A DNA stretch of 64,000 nt, taken from positions 1 through 64,000 of the forward strand of contig NZ_JBHUWD010000016.1 in assembly GCF_042670205.1 (NCBI RefSeq), given 5' to 3'. Under the pieces are notes generated by a model. That model saw only the letters and a program-made list of their open reading frames with translations, ran no database searches and had not been told where the DNA came from. This stretch comes from Luteimicrobium sp042670205 (lineage in GTDB: Bacteria; Actinomycetota; Actinomycetes; Actinomycetales; Cellulomonadaceae). Shown in pieces: positions 32,322-40,873 of this stretch (position 1 is its first letter; each line of letters starts with the position of its first letter). The position numbers and the translations under genes are program-made.

Positions 32322-32897
32322 ATGGCCCGATGGCAGCCCGACGCCCGCGAACGACTCCGTGCCGCCGCGCTCGACCTCTTCGACGAGCGCGGCTTCGACC
32401 AGACGTCCGTCGCGCAGATCGCGCAGCGTGCCGAGCTCACCGAGCGCACCTTCTACCGTCACTACGCCGACAAGCGCGAGGTGCTGTTCCAGGGCCAGGA
32501 GCAGCTCAACGACACGCTCGCCGCCGGCGTCGCAGCGGCCACCGAGCTCGGACCGCTCGCGGTGGCCGACGAGGTCCTCGCGCGCGCCGCGACCTTCTTC
32601 GACGACGAGCGCCGACCGTTCTCGCGACGCCGGCAGCGCGTCATCGACGCGAACCCGGAGCTCGTCGAGCGCGAACGCGCCAAGATGGCCCATCTCACCG
32701 ACGCCCTCGCCGCCGGCCTCCGAGCGCGCGGGGTCCCGGACGTGCGCGCCGCGGTGGCCGCCGGGACGATCGTCTCCGCCTTCCAGGTCACGTTCGAGCT
32801 CTGGGTCGCGCCGGGGGAGACGCGAGGCTTCACCGAGCTCGGCCGCGCCGTCGTCGGCGAGCTCCGGGCGGCGCTCGCTGCCGACGCCGCCCTCTAG
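32322..32897 (+). CDS. TetR family transcriptional regulator
   Basis: A 191-residue repressor. The HTH is at about residues 10-55 (ERLRAAALDLFDERGFDQTSVAQIAQRAELTERTFYRHYADK region), followed by a ligand-binding all-helical domain. It is divergent from the SDR gene, with two matching operators in the gap, so it most likely represses both itself and that gene. The ATG is fixed by the -10 spacing. Its TAG stop forms part of the -10 of the next gene, rnhA. Confidence 0.9.
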   Translation: MARWQPDARERLRAAALDLFDERGFDQTSVAQIAQRAELTERTFYRHYADKREVLFQGQEQLNDTLAAGVAAATELGPLAVADEVLARAATFFDDERRPFSRRRQRVIDANPELVERERAKMAHLTDALAAGLRARGVPDVRAAVAAGTIVSAFQVTFELWVAPGETRGFTELGRAVVGELRAALAADAAL

Positions 32898-32900
32898 GGT
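32895..32900 (+). promoter_or_regulatory. -10 hexamer TAGGGT of rnhA (leaderless)
   Basis: TAGGGT overlaps the tetR stop codon and lies 6 nt before GTG 32907. Confidence 0.55.
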
Positions 32901-32906
32901 GGGGCC

Positions 32907-33428
32907 GTGCCCGAAGAGACCGTCCTCGTCACCCCGCCCGACCCGTCCGCCGTCCCGCCCACGGAGCGCGGCGAGCTGACCGTCGTCGAGATGTGGACCG
33001 ACGGCGCGTGCAAGGGCAACCCCGGCCCCGGTGGCTGGGGCGTGCTCATGCGGTCGAAGGGGCGCGAGAAGGAGCTCTTCGGCGGCGACCCGACGACGAC
33101 GAACAACCGCATGGAGCTCACCGCCGTGATCGAGGGCCTGCGCACGCTGACGCGGCCGTGCGACGTCACGCTCCACGTCGACTCGTCGTACGTCATGAAC
33201 GGCATGAAGTCGTGGATCGTCGGCTGGAAGCGCAACGGCTGGCGTACCAAGGACAAGAAGCCCGTCAAGAACGTCGAGCTGTGGCAGGCGCTCGACGCCG
33301 AGGTCGCACGGCACCAGGTGACGTGGGTCTGGGTCAAGGGGCACGCGGGCGACCCCGGAAACGAGCGCGCCGACCAGCTCGCCAACAAGGGCGTCGACCT
33401 CGTCCGGGACGGCGCGAAGCGCGCCTGA
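32907..33428 (+). CDS. rnhA: Ribonuclease HI
   Basis: A 173-residue RNase HI that removes RNA from RNA-DNA hybrids. The catalytic DEDD residues are in WTDGACKGNPG (Asp near residue 32), NRMELTAVIEG (Glu), HVDSSYVMNG (Asp) and NERADQLAN (Asp), with the flexible-loop His in VKGHAGD. A short N-terminal extension of about 28 residues precedes the core. GTG 32907 is chosen from the leaderless promoter. No RBS is present. Confidence 0.95.
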   Translation: MPEETVLVTPPDPSAVPPTERGELTVVEMWTDGACKGNPGPGGWGVLMRSKGREKELFGGDPTTTNNRMELTAVIEGLRTLTRPCDVTLHVDSSYVMNGMKSWIVGWKRNGWRTKDKKPVKNVELWQALDAEVARHQVTWVWVKGHAGDPGNERADQLANKGVDLVRDGAKRA

Positions 33429-33507
33429 CCCGAGGCCCGCGCGGCCGGAGCGACCGGTGTCCGCGAGATCACGTCCGGGCAGTTGGAGACCACGCCCTCG
33501 CGTGGCC

Positions 33508-33513
33508 TAGGCT
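33508..33513 (+). promoter_or_regulatory. -10 hexamer TAGGCT of lpdA (leaderless)
   Basis: TAGGCT, 7 nt, GTG 33521. A small inverted repeat CCACG/CGTGG (33490-33505) sits directly upstream and could be an operator. Confidence 0.5.
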
Positions 33514-33520
33514 CGGACCC

Positions 33521-34933
33521 GTGGCTGAACACTTCGACGTCGTCGTTCTCGGTGCTGGACCTGGTGGGTACGTCGCGGCTGTCCGCGCGGCGCAGCTCGG
33601 CCTGCGCACCGCCGTGGTGGAGGAGAAGTACTGGGGAGGTGTGTGCCTCAACGTGGGCTGCATCCCGTCCAAGGCGCTCCTGCGCAACGCCGAGATCGCG
33701 CACATGCTGAACCACGAGAAGGCCCTCTTCGGCATCTCGGGCGAGACCACCATCGACTTCGGTGCGGCGTTCGACCGCAGCCGCGAGGTCGCCGAGGGTC
33801 GCGTCAAGGGCGTCCACTTCCTCATGCGGAAGAACAAGATCACCGAGTACGACGGCCGCGGCTCCTTCGTCGACGCGAACACGCTCGACGTGACCAAGTC
33901 CGACGGCTCGTCCGAGCGGATCACGTTCGCCAACGCGATCATCGCGACCGGCTCGACCGTGCGCCTCCTCCCGGGCGTCGAGCTGTCCGAGAACGTCGTC
34001 ACGTACGAGAAGCAGATCCTCACGCGCGAGCTGCCCAAGTCCATCGTCATCGTCGGCGCGGGCGCCATCGGCATGGAGTTCGGCTACGTGCTCCGCAACT
34101 ACGGCGTCGAGGTCACGATCGTCGAGTTCCTCGACCGTGCGCTGCCGAACGAGGACGAAGAGGTCTCCAAGGAGATCACCAAGCAGTACAAGAAGCTCGG
34201 CATCGACATCCTGGCGTCGACCAAGGTCGAGACCGTCGTCGACGGCGGCTCCCAGGTCACCGTCACGTACACGGGCAAGGACGGCAAGCCCGGCCAGCTC
34301 GTCGCCGACAAGGTCCTCATGTCGGTCGGCTTCGCGCCGAACGTCACCGGCTACGGGCTCGAGAACACGGGCGTCGAGCTCACAGAGCGCGGCGCCATCG
34401 CGATCGACGACTCGATGCGCACCAACGTCCCCAGCATCTACGCGATCGGCGACGTCACCGCGAAGCTCCAGCTCGCGCACGTGGCCGAGGCCCAGGGCGT
34501 CGTCGCGGCCGAGACCATCGGCGGCGCCGAGACCCTCCCGCTCGGCGACTACCGCATGATGCCGCGCGCGACGTTCTGCCAGCCGCAGGTCGCGAGCTTC
34601 GGCCTCACCGAGGCGCAGGCCCGCGCCGAGGCCGAGGCGAACGGCCGCGAGATCACCGTCGCCAAGTTCCCCTTCATGGCGAACGGCAAGGCCCACGGCC
34701 TCGGCGACCCGGTCGGGTTCGTCAAGCTCATCGCCGACTCCGAGTACGGCGAGCTGCTCGGCGGCCACCTCATCGGCCCCGACGTGTCCGAGCTGCTCCC
34801 CGAGCTCACGCTCGCGCAGAAGTGGGACCTCACCGCCAACGAGCTCGCGCGCAACGTGCACACGCACCCGACGCTGTCCGAGGCGCTTCAGGAGGCGTTC
34901 CACGGTCTCGTGGGGCACATGATCAACATCTGA
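33521..34933 (+). CDS. lpdA: Dihydrolipoyl dehydrogenase (E3)
   Basis: A 470-residue flavoprotein disulfide reductase. The FAD site is VVLGAGPGGYVAAV (near 9-22), the redox disulfide is in GGVCLNVGCIPSK, and the NAD site is IVIVGAGAIGMEFGY (near 172-186). FAD-binding YAIGDVT follows, then the C-terminal His-Glu pair in HTHPTLSEA (near 447-455). It reoxidises lipoyl groups of the pyruvate and 2-oxoglutarate dehydrogenase complexes. The E1/E2 genes are not adjacent; a stand-alone lpdA is usual in actinobacteria. GTG 33521 is set by the promoter and by similarity. A strong terminator follows. Confidence 0.95.
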   Translation: MAEHFDVVVLGAGPGGYVAAVRAAQLGLRTAVVEEKYWGGVCLNVGCIPSKALLRNAEIAHMLNHEKALFGISGETTIDFGAAFDRSREVAEGRVKGVHFLMRKNKITEYDGRGSFVDANTLDVTKSDGSSERITFANAIIATGSTVRLLPGVELSENVVTYEKQILTRELPKSIVIVGAGAIGMEFGYVLRNYGVEVTIVEFLDRALPNEDEEVSKEITKQYKKLGIDILASTKVETVVDGGSQVTVTYTGKDGKPGQLVADKVLMSVGFAPNVTGYGLENTGVELTERGAIAIDDSMRTNVPSIYAIGDVTAKLQLAHVAEAQGVVAAETIGGAETLPLGDYRMMPRATFCQPQVASFGLTEAQARAEAEANGREITVAKFPFMANGKAHGLGDPVGFVKLIADSEYGELLGGHLIGPDVSELLPELTLAQKWDLTANELARNVHTHPTLSEALQEAFHGLVGHMINI

Positions 34934-34946
34934 CGCACTCACCGCG

Positions 34947-35001
34947 CCCGACGACGGCGGCCGACTCCCGGAGCGGGGAGCCGGCCGCCGCCGTCGTCGG
35001 G
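34947..35001 (+). terminator. Strong hairpin terminator after lpdA
   Basis: Arms starting CCCGACGACGGCGGC (34947-) pair with GCCGTCGTCGGG (ending 35001), about 15 bp around an 18-20 nt loop with a small asymmetry. It lies 14 nt after the lpdA stop. The rest of the gap to 35092 holds no gene I can support. Confidence 0.65.
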
Positions 35002-35092
35002 ATGCCCTGCGAACCGGCCCGCGGGCTCGTCGTACGGCGGTCAGACGGGTGCCGTCCGGGGCGACGGTCCAGATCGGCCCGTCGGCAGACCT

Positions 35093-35812
35093 TCACTCGG
35101 CCCGTGCACGATCGTCCAGCTCCTCTCCGTGCCGTGTCCGCGACCTCGTGGTGACCTCGGTGAGCACGCGCCCGTTCCGGCCGTCCGCTCGCGGCCGGCC
35201 TCGTGCGATCACGACCGACGCCGTCGCCAGCCAGACCGGCAGCAGCACGTAGTTCACCAGTCCGCCCGGCGGGATCCCGGCGGTGCCCAGGGCGCTCAGC
35301 AGCCCGAGCACGAGCGTGATGATCGCGAACCAGCGCGGCAGCGCGGCGTTGCTGAGACCCCCGAGCCCGGTGGCGACGAGCGTGGTGGCGAGCCCGATCC
35401 CCATCCCCGCGAAGCCGAAGTAGCCGGCGAAGCTGAGGACGTGCAGGGCCTGGTCGTCGTGGGCGTCTGCGGCGCCGTTGATCATCGCCCAGCTCCAGAG
35501 CACCATCTGCGACAGACCGGCCGCGGCGAGCAGCAGCCCTCCGTAGGAGATCGCCGAGTACGTCGCCTCGCGCGCCTCGGCCGAGCGCAGCCGGCCCCGG
35601 AGCGCGGCAGCGAAGAACACAAGCATGATGCCCATGAGGACGAGGCAGCCGACGGCCGCGTAGTTGACGAACAGGTGGTCCTCGATCGTCGCCGTGGTCG
35701 CCGTGCCCGGTGAGCCGGCGTCCATCTGGAAGAGAAGCGTCTGACCGATCCACGCTGCCCCGGCGACCGCCCCCGTCCAGGGCAGGAACCTCTCGAACGT
35801 GCTCCCTCTCAT
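35093..35812 (-). CDS. Multipass membrane protein of unknown function (DUF4386-like)
   Basis: A 239-residue protein with about six or seven hydrophobic helices (near residues 10-30, 48-68, 85-105, 122-140, 150-168 and 180-200) and a basic C-terminal tail (RPRADGRNGR). The pattern of a short basic N-terminus, paired TM helices and a large first loop resembles DUF4386-type proteins, but I cannot confirm the family. The AAGGAG site precedes ATG 35812. It is divergent from a NarL-type sensor kinase gene, so it may be its target (inference). Confidence 0.65.
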   Translation of the reverse strand: MRGSTFERFLPWTGAVAGAAWIGQTLLFQMDAGSPGTATTATIEDHLFVNYAAVGCLVLMGIMLVFFAAALRGRLRSAEAREATYSAISYGGLLLAAAGLSQMVLWSWAMINGAADAHDDQALHVLSFAGYFGFAGMGIGLATTLVATGLGGLSNAALPRWFAIITLVLGLLSALGTAGIPPGGLVNYVLLPVWLATASVVIARGRPRADGRNGRVLTEVTTRSRTRHGEELDDRARAE

Positions 35813-35969
35813 CGTCCTGCTCCTTGCTTGCGTGACGTCGGCGACCCTCGCCGACCTCATGACCGTCGCTCGGACTCCGACCCGGTGGCACGGTGCCGGC
35901 GTCCCGAGCGAACCGGGAAGTGTTCCCGGGACTCCTGACGGGCACCGCGCGGAGCGCGACACTGGGTAC

Positions 35970-37841
35970 ATGTCCCACGCAGCCGTGGCTGTGGCGGCGC
36001 TGGTGCCCCTGGCGCTCGGCGTCCTGGTCGTCGCGAGCGGCAAGCAGCGACGGATCGGCTGGCTGCTCGTGGCGCACGGGGTGTCGGTCGGGCTGCTGCT
36101 GGGCGGTGCGGGGGCTGGTGGCACGACCACGGCGGGGCTGGTGGCCGACCAACTCCTGGCCGGTGCCTGGATCTTCCTGTTCCTCTGGCTGGTCCTGATC
36201 GCGTACCTGCTGCCGGACGGCCGGCCGCCGTCGGTCCGGTGGGCGCGCTGGGTCCGGACCGGTCTGGCGGGAGCCGTGCTGTTCCTGGTCGGCGCAGCGG
36301 GCGACAGGCAGGGTTTCGCCGACGAGCACGACGGGGCTGCGCCACCGCTGCGGTGGCTCCCGCCGCCCGCGTCGGACGTGCTGGCCGTGGTCGGCCTCGT
36401 GCTGGTCGTGCTCTTGCTCTTCGGCTCGGTGCCCGCGGTGCGGGGCCGCCTCCGGCGCGCGCACGGCGAGACCCGGCTCCAGCTGCTCTGGCTCGTGTGG
36501 GGGTCCCTCGCGGTGCCGGTCGGCCTGCTCGCGCTCTGGAGCAACTACTTCGTCCTCGGGCGCCGTGAGTGGCTGACCACGGCCACCTTGACCGCGGTGA
36601 GCGTCGCGCTCCCGCTCGCGATGGCGATCGCGATCCTGCGGCACACGCTCTTCGACATCCGGCTGGTGCTGAGCAGGACGCTGGTCTACGGAGCGTTGGT
36701 GGTCGGCGTCGTCGGTAGCTACGCGTTGCTGCTCTACGCCGCCCAGCAGATCACTGGCCACCCGACCGCGGGGGGTCTGCTCGCCGTCGCCTTCGTGGCG
36801 GTGGCGGTCCGTCCCGCGTACTCGTGGCTGCTGCTGCGCATCGACCGGTGGGTGTACGGCTTCCGGGCACAGCCCGACCGTGCGCTCCGGCTGCTCGCCG
36901 AGCGTGCAGAGGCGGCCCCGCCCGACGCCCTCGGGGTCGCGGTCACAGCGGCCGTGGCGGAGGCCCTACGGGTGGAGCGCGTGTCCGTCCAGGACGTCGC
37001 GGGCACGACGGACGGAGACGCCGTCCGGGTGCCGCTCGTGCACCGCGGCGAGCACCTGGCCGACCTCGTCGTCGTGGTCCCGCCCGGGCGTCGGCTGTCG
37101 CCGGGCGATCACGCCCTGCTGCACGACCTGGCCCGCTACGCGGCGGTGCTCGTGCACTCCCAGCGGCAGGCCGAGGAGCTGCGGGAGTCCCGGTCACGGA
37201 TCGTCGCGGGTCGCGAGGAGGAGCGTCGTCGGTTGCGCCGCGACCTGCACGACGGCGTCGGTCCGGTCCTGGCCGCGGTGGTGCTCACGCTCGGGGCGGC
37301 TCGTCGCCGGTCCGACGCCGAGGAGCGCGACGCGCTGCTGGTCGGTGCGCGGGACGACGTGCGCGAGGCGATCAGCGAGGTGCGGCGCCTCGTCGACGAT
37401 CTCAGGCCGCCCGCGATCGACGAGGTGGGTCTGCTGGCCGCGATCCGCCAGCGCGCCGACGCGCTCTCGGCCGACGTCGCGATCGAGGTCAGCGGGCCCG
37501 ACGTCGTACCGCCGCTTCCCGCCGCGGTCGAGGTGGCCGCCTTCCGGATCGCCTCCGAGGCGATGGCGAACGTGGTGCGGCACTCGGCCGCGACGCGATG
37601 CCGCGTGGACGTCCGGGTCGACGGGGCGTTCGAGCTGACCGTCGCCGACAACGGTCCCGGCAGTCCGCGTTCCGCCGGCGACGGGGTCGGCTGGAGCTCG
37701 ATGCGCGAGCGGGCGGCCGAGCTCGGTGGGACCTGCACCATCGTCAGCCCCGCGGACGGCGGCGTGGTCGTCCGCGCTCGGCTCCCGCTCGAGCGCCGAG
37801 ACCCGGCCAGCGGTGCCGATGAGCGAATGGGGTCGCCCTGA
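35970..37841 (+). CDS. NarL-type sensor histidine kinase
   Basis: A 623-residue membrane kinase. It has about nine to ten hydrophobic segments in residues 1-265, then a GAF-like region (about 300-400). A HisKA_3 dimerisation domain follows with the phospho-acceptor His in EERRRLRRDLHDGVGP (near residue 423), then a HATPase_c with AFRIASEAMANVVRHS (N box) and ADNGPGSP (G box). It would phosphorylate the response regulator encoded 1 nt downstream. ATG 35970 is chosen because the membrane domain begins there; the earlier part of the frame looks non-coding. The stimulus is unknown. Confidence 0.88.
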   Translation: MSHAAVAVAALVPLALGVLVVASGKQRRIGWLLVAHGVSVGLLLGGAGAGGTTTAGLVADQLLAGAWIFLFLWLVLIAYLLPDGRPPSVRWARWVRTGLAGAVLFLVGAAGDRQGFADEHDGAAPPLRWLPPPASDVLAVVGLVLVVLLLFGSVPAVRGRLRRAHGETRLQLLWLVWGSLAVPVGLLALWSNYFVLGRREWLTTATLTAVSVALPLAMAIAILRHTLFDIRLVLSRTLVYGALVVGVVGSYALLLYAAQQITGHPTAGGLLAVAFVAVAVRPAYSWLLLRIDRWVYGFRAQPDRALRLLAERAEAAPPDALGVAVTAAVAEALRVERVSVQDVAGTTDGDAVRVPLVHRGEHLADLVVVVPPGRRLSPGDHALLHDLARYAAVLVHSQRQAEELRESRSRIVAGREEERRRLRRDLHDGVGPVLAAVVLTLGAARRRSDAEERDALLVGARDDVREAISEVRRLVDDLRPPAIDEVGLLAAIRQRADALSADVAIEVSGPDVVPPLPAAVEVAAFRIASEAMANVVRHSAATRCRVDVRVDGAFELTVADNGPGSPRSAGDGVGWSSMRERAAELGGTCTIVSPADGGVVVRARLPLERRDPASGADERMGSP

Positions 37842-38482
37842 TGATCCGGGTGCTTCTGGCCGAGGACCACCCGGCCTTCCGGCGGGGCCTGGAGCTCATG
37901 CTGGGCGACGCCGAGGACGTCGAGGTCGTCGGGCTCGCGGAGACGGGTCCGGGCGCGGTCCAGCTGGCGCGAGACCTCAGGCCGGACGTCGTCCTGATGG
38001 ACCTCCGAATGCCCGACCTCGACGGAATCGAAGCCACGCGGCGGGTGGTGCGTGGCACACCCGGGATCGCCGTCGTGGTCCTCACGATGTTCGAGGACGA
38101 CGACTCCGTCTTCGCCGCGATGCGCGCAGGAGCCCACGGGTACCTGCTCAAGGGAGCCGACCAGGACGAGATCGTCCGAGCCGTCCGCGGCGCTGCGGAC
38201 GGCGAAGCGATCTTCGGCCGTGAGGTGGCGCAGCGCGTGGTCTCGCACTTCGTCCGGGACGAGGAGGCGTCCGCCATCCCCTTTCCGTCGCTGACCGAGC
38301 GCGAGCGCCAGGTGCTGGCGCTGGTCGCGGCGGGGGAGGGCAACGCGGCGATCGCGCACGAGCTGATGATCAGCCTCAAGACGGTGCGCAACCATGTCTC
38401 GAACGTCTTCACCAAGCTGCAGGTCTCGAGCCGGGCGGCCGCGATCGTCAAGGCGCGCGACGCCGGTCTCGGCCGCGGCTGA
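37841..38482 (+). CDS. NarL/LuxR-family response regulator
   Basis: A 213-residue two-component regulator. The receiver domain is at 1-120 with acidic pocket LLAEDHPAF, phospho-acceptor Asp in VVLMDLRMPDLDG (near residue 51), and Lys in HGYLLKGADQ. The LuxR-type HTH is at about 148-210 (LTEREREVLALVAAGEGNAAIA-like; LKTVRNHVSNVFTKL). The ATG shares one base with the kinase stop, so the pair is coupled. Cognate promoters may include the divergent membrane-protein gene. Confidence 0.93.
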   Translation: MIRVLLAEDHPAFRRGLELMLGDAEDVEVVGLAETGPGAVQLARDLRPDVVLMDLRMPDLDGIEATRRVVRGTPGIAVVVLTMFEDDDSVFAAMRAGAHGYLLKGADQDEIVRAVRGAADGEAIFGREVAQRVVSHFVRDEEASAIPFPSLTERERQVLALVAAGEGNAAIAHELMISLKTVRNHVSNVFTKLQVSSRAAAIVKARDAGLGRG

Positions 38483-38590
38483 GACCGGCCGATGGTCGCC
38501 GCACGCCGGGCGCCCCGCGCGACCCGGAGCCTTGATCGCGGATCGGATACGATCTGAGATCACACGAGGTCGACACGAGCGAGGGAGCTC
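38483..38590. promoter_or_regulatory. Promoter region of the GntR-hpaE-hpaD operon
   Basis: This 108-nt gap contains a partial dyad beginning TGATC near 38533 and ending GATCA near 38562, with TACGAT (near 38548) as a possible -10. A GntR operator here is plausible. GAGGGAG precedes ATG 38591. Confidence 0.35.
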
Positions 38591-39304
38591 ATGGTCACGC
38601 CGAACGCCGCGCCACCGGGGGCGCCCAGCAAGTCGCAGGTCGCGTACGACTGGATCCGCGACCGGATCGTCGGGCAGGAGTACGGGCCCGGGTACCGGCT
38701 CGTGTTCAGCACGCTCGCGAGCGACCTCGGGATGAGCGTCGTCCCGGTCCGGGAGGCGCTGCGCCGCCTCGAGGCGGAGGGCCTCGTGACGCACGAGCGC
38801 AACGTCGGGGCGCGGGTCTCCCTGGTCGACGAGAGCGCGTACAGCGAGGTCATGCAGACGCTCGGCGTCGTCGAAGGGGCGGCCACCGCGCTGTCGGCGC
38901 CGCTCCTGACCCCGGCCGACCTCGACGCCGCCCGCGCCGTCAACGACCGGATGACGCTGCTGGCCGACGACCTCGACCCGCGTACGTTCACGTCGCTCAA
39001 CCAGGAGTTCCACTCGGCGCTCTACCGCGCGTGCCCCAACGCCTACCTGCTCGAGGAGGTCCACCGCGGGTGGGCGCGGCTGTCGGGGCTGCGGACGTCG
39101 ACGTTCGCGTTCGTGCCGGGCCGCGCCGCCGAGTCGGTCCGCGAGCACGCGCAGATCCTCGACCTCGTGGCGCACGGCGCGGACCCGCTCGAGATCGAGC
39201 TCGCCGCCCGCCGTCACCGGTGGGCGACCCTGGACGCCTACCTCACCCTCCGGCGCCCCGACCGGGCGCCGCAACGGAACCCGGCATCGAAGGAGACGCC
39301 ATGA
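38591..39304 (+). CDS. GntR family (FadR subfamily) regulator of the hpa genes
   Basis: A 237-residue regulator. The GntR winged helix is at about 15-80 (TLASDLGMSVVPVREALRRLEAEGLV). The all-helical FCD ligand-binding domain is at about 88-215 with FHSALYRACPN and SVREHAQILD, which carry the Asp/His metal-ligand positions of FadR-FCD proteins. It overlaps hpaE by 4 nt (ATGA). First place in the operon suggests an autoregulated repressor lifted by a homoprotocatechuate-pathway compound (inference). Confidence 0.87.
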   Translation: MVTPNAAPPGAPSKSQVAYDWIRDRIVGQEYGPGYRLVFSTLASDLGMSVVPVREALRRLEAEGLVTHERNVGARVSLVDESAYSEVMQTLGVVEGAATALSAPLLTPADLDAARAVNDRMTLLADDLDPRTFTSLNQEFHSALYRACPNAYLLEEVHRGWARLSGLRTSTFAFVPGRAAESVREHAQILDLVAHGADPLEIELAARRHRWATLDAYLTLRRPDRAPQRNPASKETP

Positions 39305-40851
39305 CCCAGCTGACCGACGCCACGAGCGACCCCGGCTCGGACCCGACGACCGACCCCGCCACGGGGCGTGTCCCCGACGACCTGCCCGACCGGATCCGGC
39401 ACTACGTCGACGGCGCGTTCGTCGACTCCGTCGACGGCGGGACCTTCGACGTCCTCGACCCCGTCACGAACGAGACCTACGTCCAGGCCGCAGCGGGCCA
39501 GAAGGCCGACGTGGACCACGCCGTCGCGGCTGCGCGTCGGGCGTTCGACGACGGCCCGTGGCCGCGGATGCTGCCGCGCGAGCGGTCCCGCGTGCTGCAC
39601 CGGATCGCCGACCTCGTCGAGTCGCGCGACGCCCGCCTCGCCGAGCTCGAGAGCTTCGACTCGGGCCTGCCGATCACGCAGGCGCTCGGCCAGGCCAGGC
39701 GCGCGGCGGAGAACTTCCGCTTCTTCGCGGATCTCGTCGTGGCGCAGGCGGACGACACGTTCAAGGTCCCGGGTCGCCAGATCAACTACGTCAACCGCAA
39801 GCCCATCGGCGTGGCCGGGCTCATCACGCCCTGGAACACGCCGTTCATGCTCGAGTCGTGGAAGCTCGCCCCGGCCCTGGCGACGGGCAACACCGTCGTC
39901 CTCAAGCCGGCCGAGTTCACGCCGCTGTCCGCGTCCTTGTGGGCGGGCATCTTCGAGGAGGCCGGGCTGCCGCGCGGCGTGTTCAACCTCGTCAACGGGC
40001 TGGGGGAGGAGGCCGGCGACGCGCTCGTCAAGCACCCCGACGTGCCGCTGATCTCATTCACCGGCGAGTCGCGGACCGGGCAGACGATCTTCGCGAACGC
40101 CGCCCCGCACCTCAAGGGCCTGTCCATGGAGCTGGGCGGCAAGTCGCCCGCCGTCGTGTTCGCCGACGCCGACCTCGACGCCGCCGTCGACGCGACGATC
40201 TTCGGGGTCTTCTCGCTCAACGGCGAACGCTGCACCGCGGGCAGCCGCATCCTCGTGCAGCGCGACGTCTACGAGGAGTTCGTCGAGCGGTACGCCGCGC
40301 AGGCGCAGCGGGTGCGGGTCGGCTACCCGCACGACCCCGCCACCGAGGTCGGCTCGCTCGTCCACCCCGAGCACTTCGCCAAGGTCATGTCGTACGTCGA
40401 GCTCGGCAAGACGGAGGGACGCCTCGTGGCGGGCGGCGGTCGTCCGGAGGGCTTCGAGACCGGCAACTTCGTCGCCCCGACGGTCTTCGCGGACGTCCCC
40501 CCGACCGCCCGGATCTTCCAGGAGGAGATCTTCGGGCCCGTCGTCGCGATCACCCCGTTCGACACCGACGACGACGCCGTCGCCCTCGCCAACGACACCG
40601 TGTACGGGCTCGCGGCGTACGTGTGGACGAACGACCTCAAGCGCGCGCACAACGTCGCCGGCGCGATCGACGCCGGCATGGTGTGGCTGAACTCGAACAA
40701 CGTGCGCGACCTGCGCACCCCGTTCGGCGGCGTCAAGGCCTCGGGCCTCGGTCACGAGGGCGGGTACCGGTCGATCGACTTCTACACGCACCAGCAGGCC
40801 GTGCACATCACGCTCGGCAAGGTCCACAACCCGACCTTCGGCACGAACTGA
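39301..40851 (+). CDS. hpaE: 5-carboxymethyl-2-hydroxymuconate semialdehyde dehydrogenase
   Basis: A 516-residue NAD-dependent aldehyde dehydrogenase. An Asp/Thr-rich N-terminal extension of about 30 residues precedes the core. Motifs are TPWNTPFMLESWKLAPAL, the general-base Glu in SMELGGKSP (near residue 279) and the catalytic Cys in NGERCTAGSR (near 313); EIFGPVVAI follows. It oxidises the ring-cleavage aldehyde of homoprotocatechuate to the diacid. The neighbour hpaD makes this role much more likely than a generic aldehyde dehydrogenase. GAAGGAG precedes the ATG by 5-6 nt. Confidence 0.9.
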   Translation: MTQLTDATSDPGSDPTTDPATGRVPDDLPDRIRHYVDGAFVDSVDGGTFDVLDPVTNETYVQAAAGQKADVDHAVAAARRAFDDGPWPRMLPRERSRVLHRIADLVESRDARLAELESFDSGLPITQALGQARRAAENFRFFADLVVAQADDTFKVPGRQINYVNRKPIGVAGLITPWNTPFMLESWKLAPALATGNTVVLKPAEFTPLSASLWAGIFEEAGLPRGVFNLVNGLGEEAGDALVKHPDVPLISFTGESRTGQTIFANAAPHLKGLSMELGGKSPAVVFADADLDAAVDATIFGVFSLNGERCTAGSRILVQRDVYEEFVERYAAQAQRVRVGYPHDPATEVGSLVHPEHFAKVMSYVELGKTEGRLVAGGGRPEGFETGNFVAPTVFADVPPTARIFQEEIFGPVVAITPFDTDDDAVALANDTVYGLAAYVWTNDLKRAHNVAGAIDAGMVWLNSNNVRDLRTPFGGVKASGLGHEGGYRSIDFYTHQQAVHITLGKVHNPTFGTN

Positions 40852-40873
40852 CCGCGGTCTCACGCAAGGACGC

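Noticed and set aside
33490..33505. Operator upstream of lpdA
   Set aside because: Arms of only 5 bp in GC-rich sequence are expected by chance; mentioned only with the promoter.
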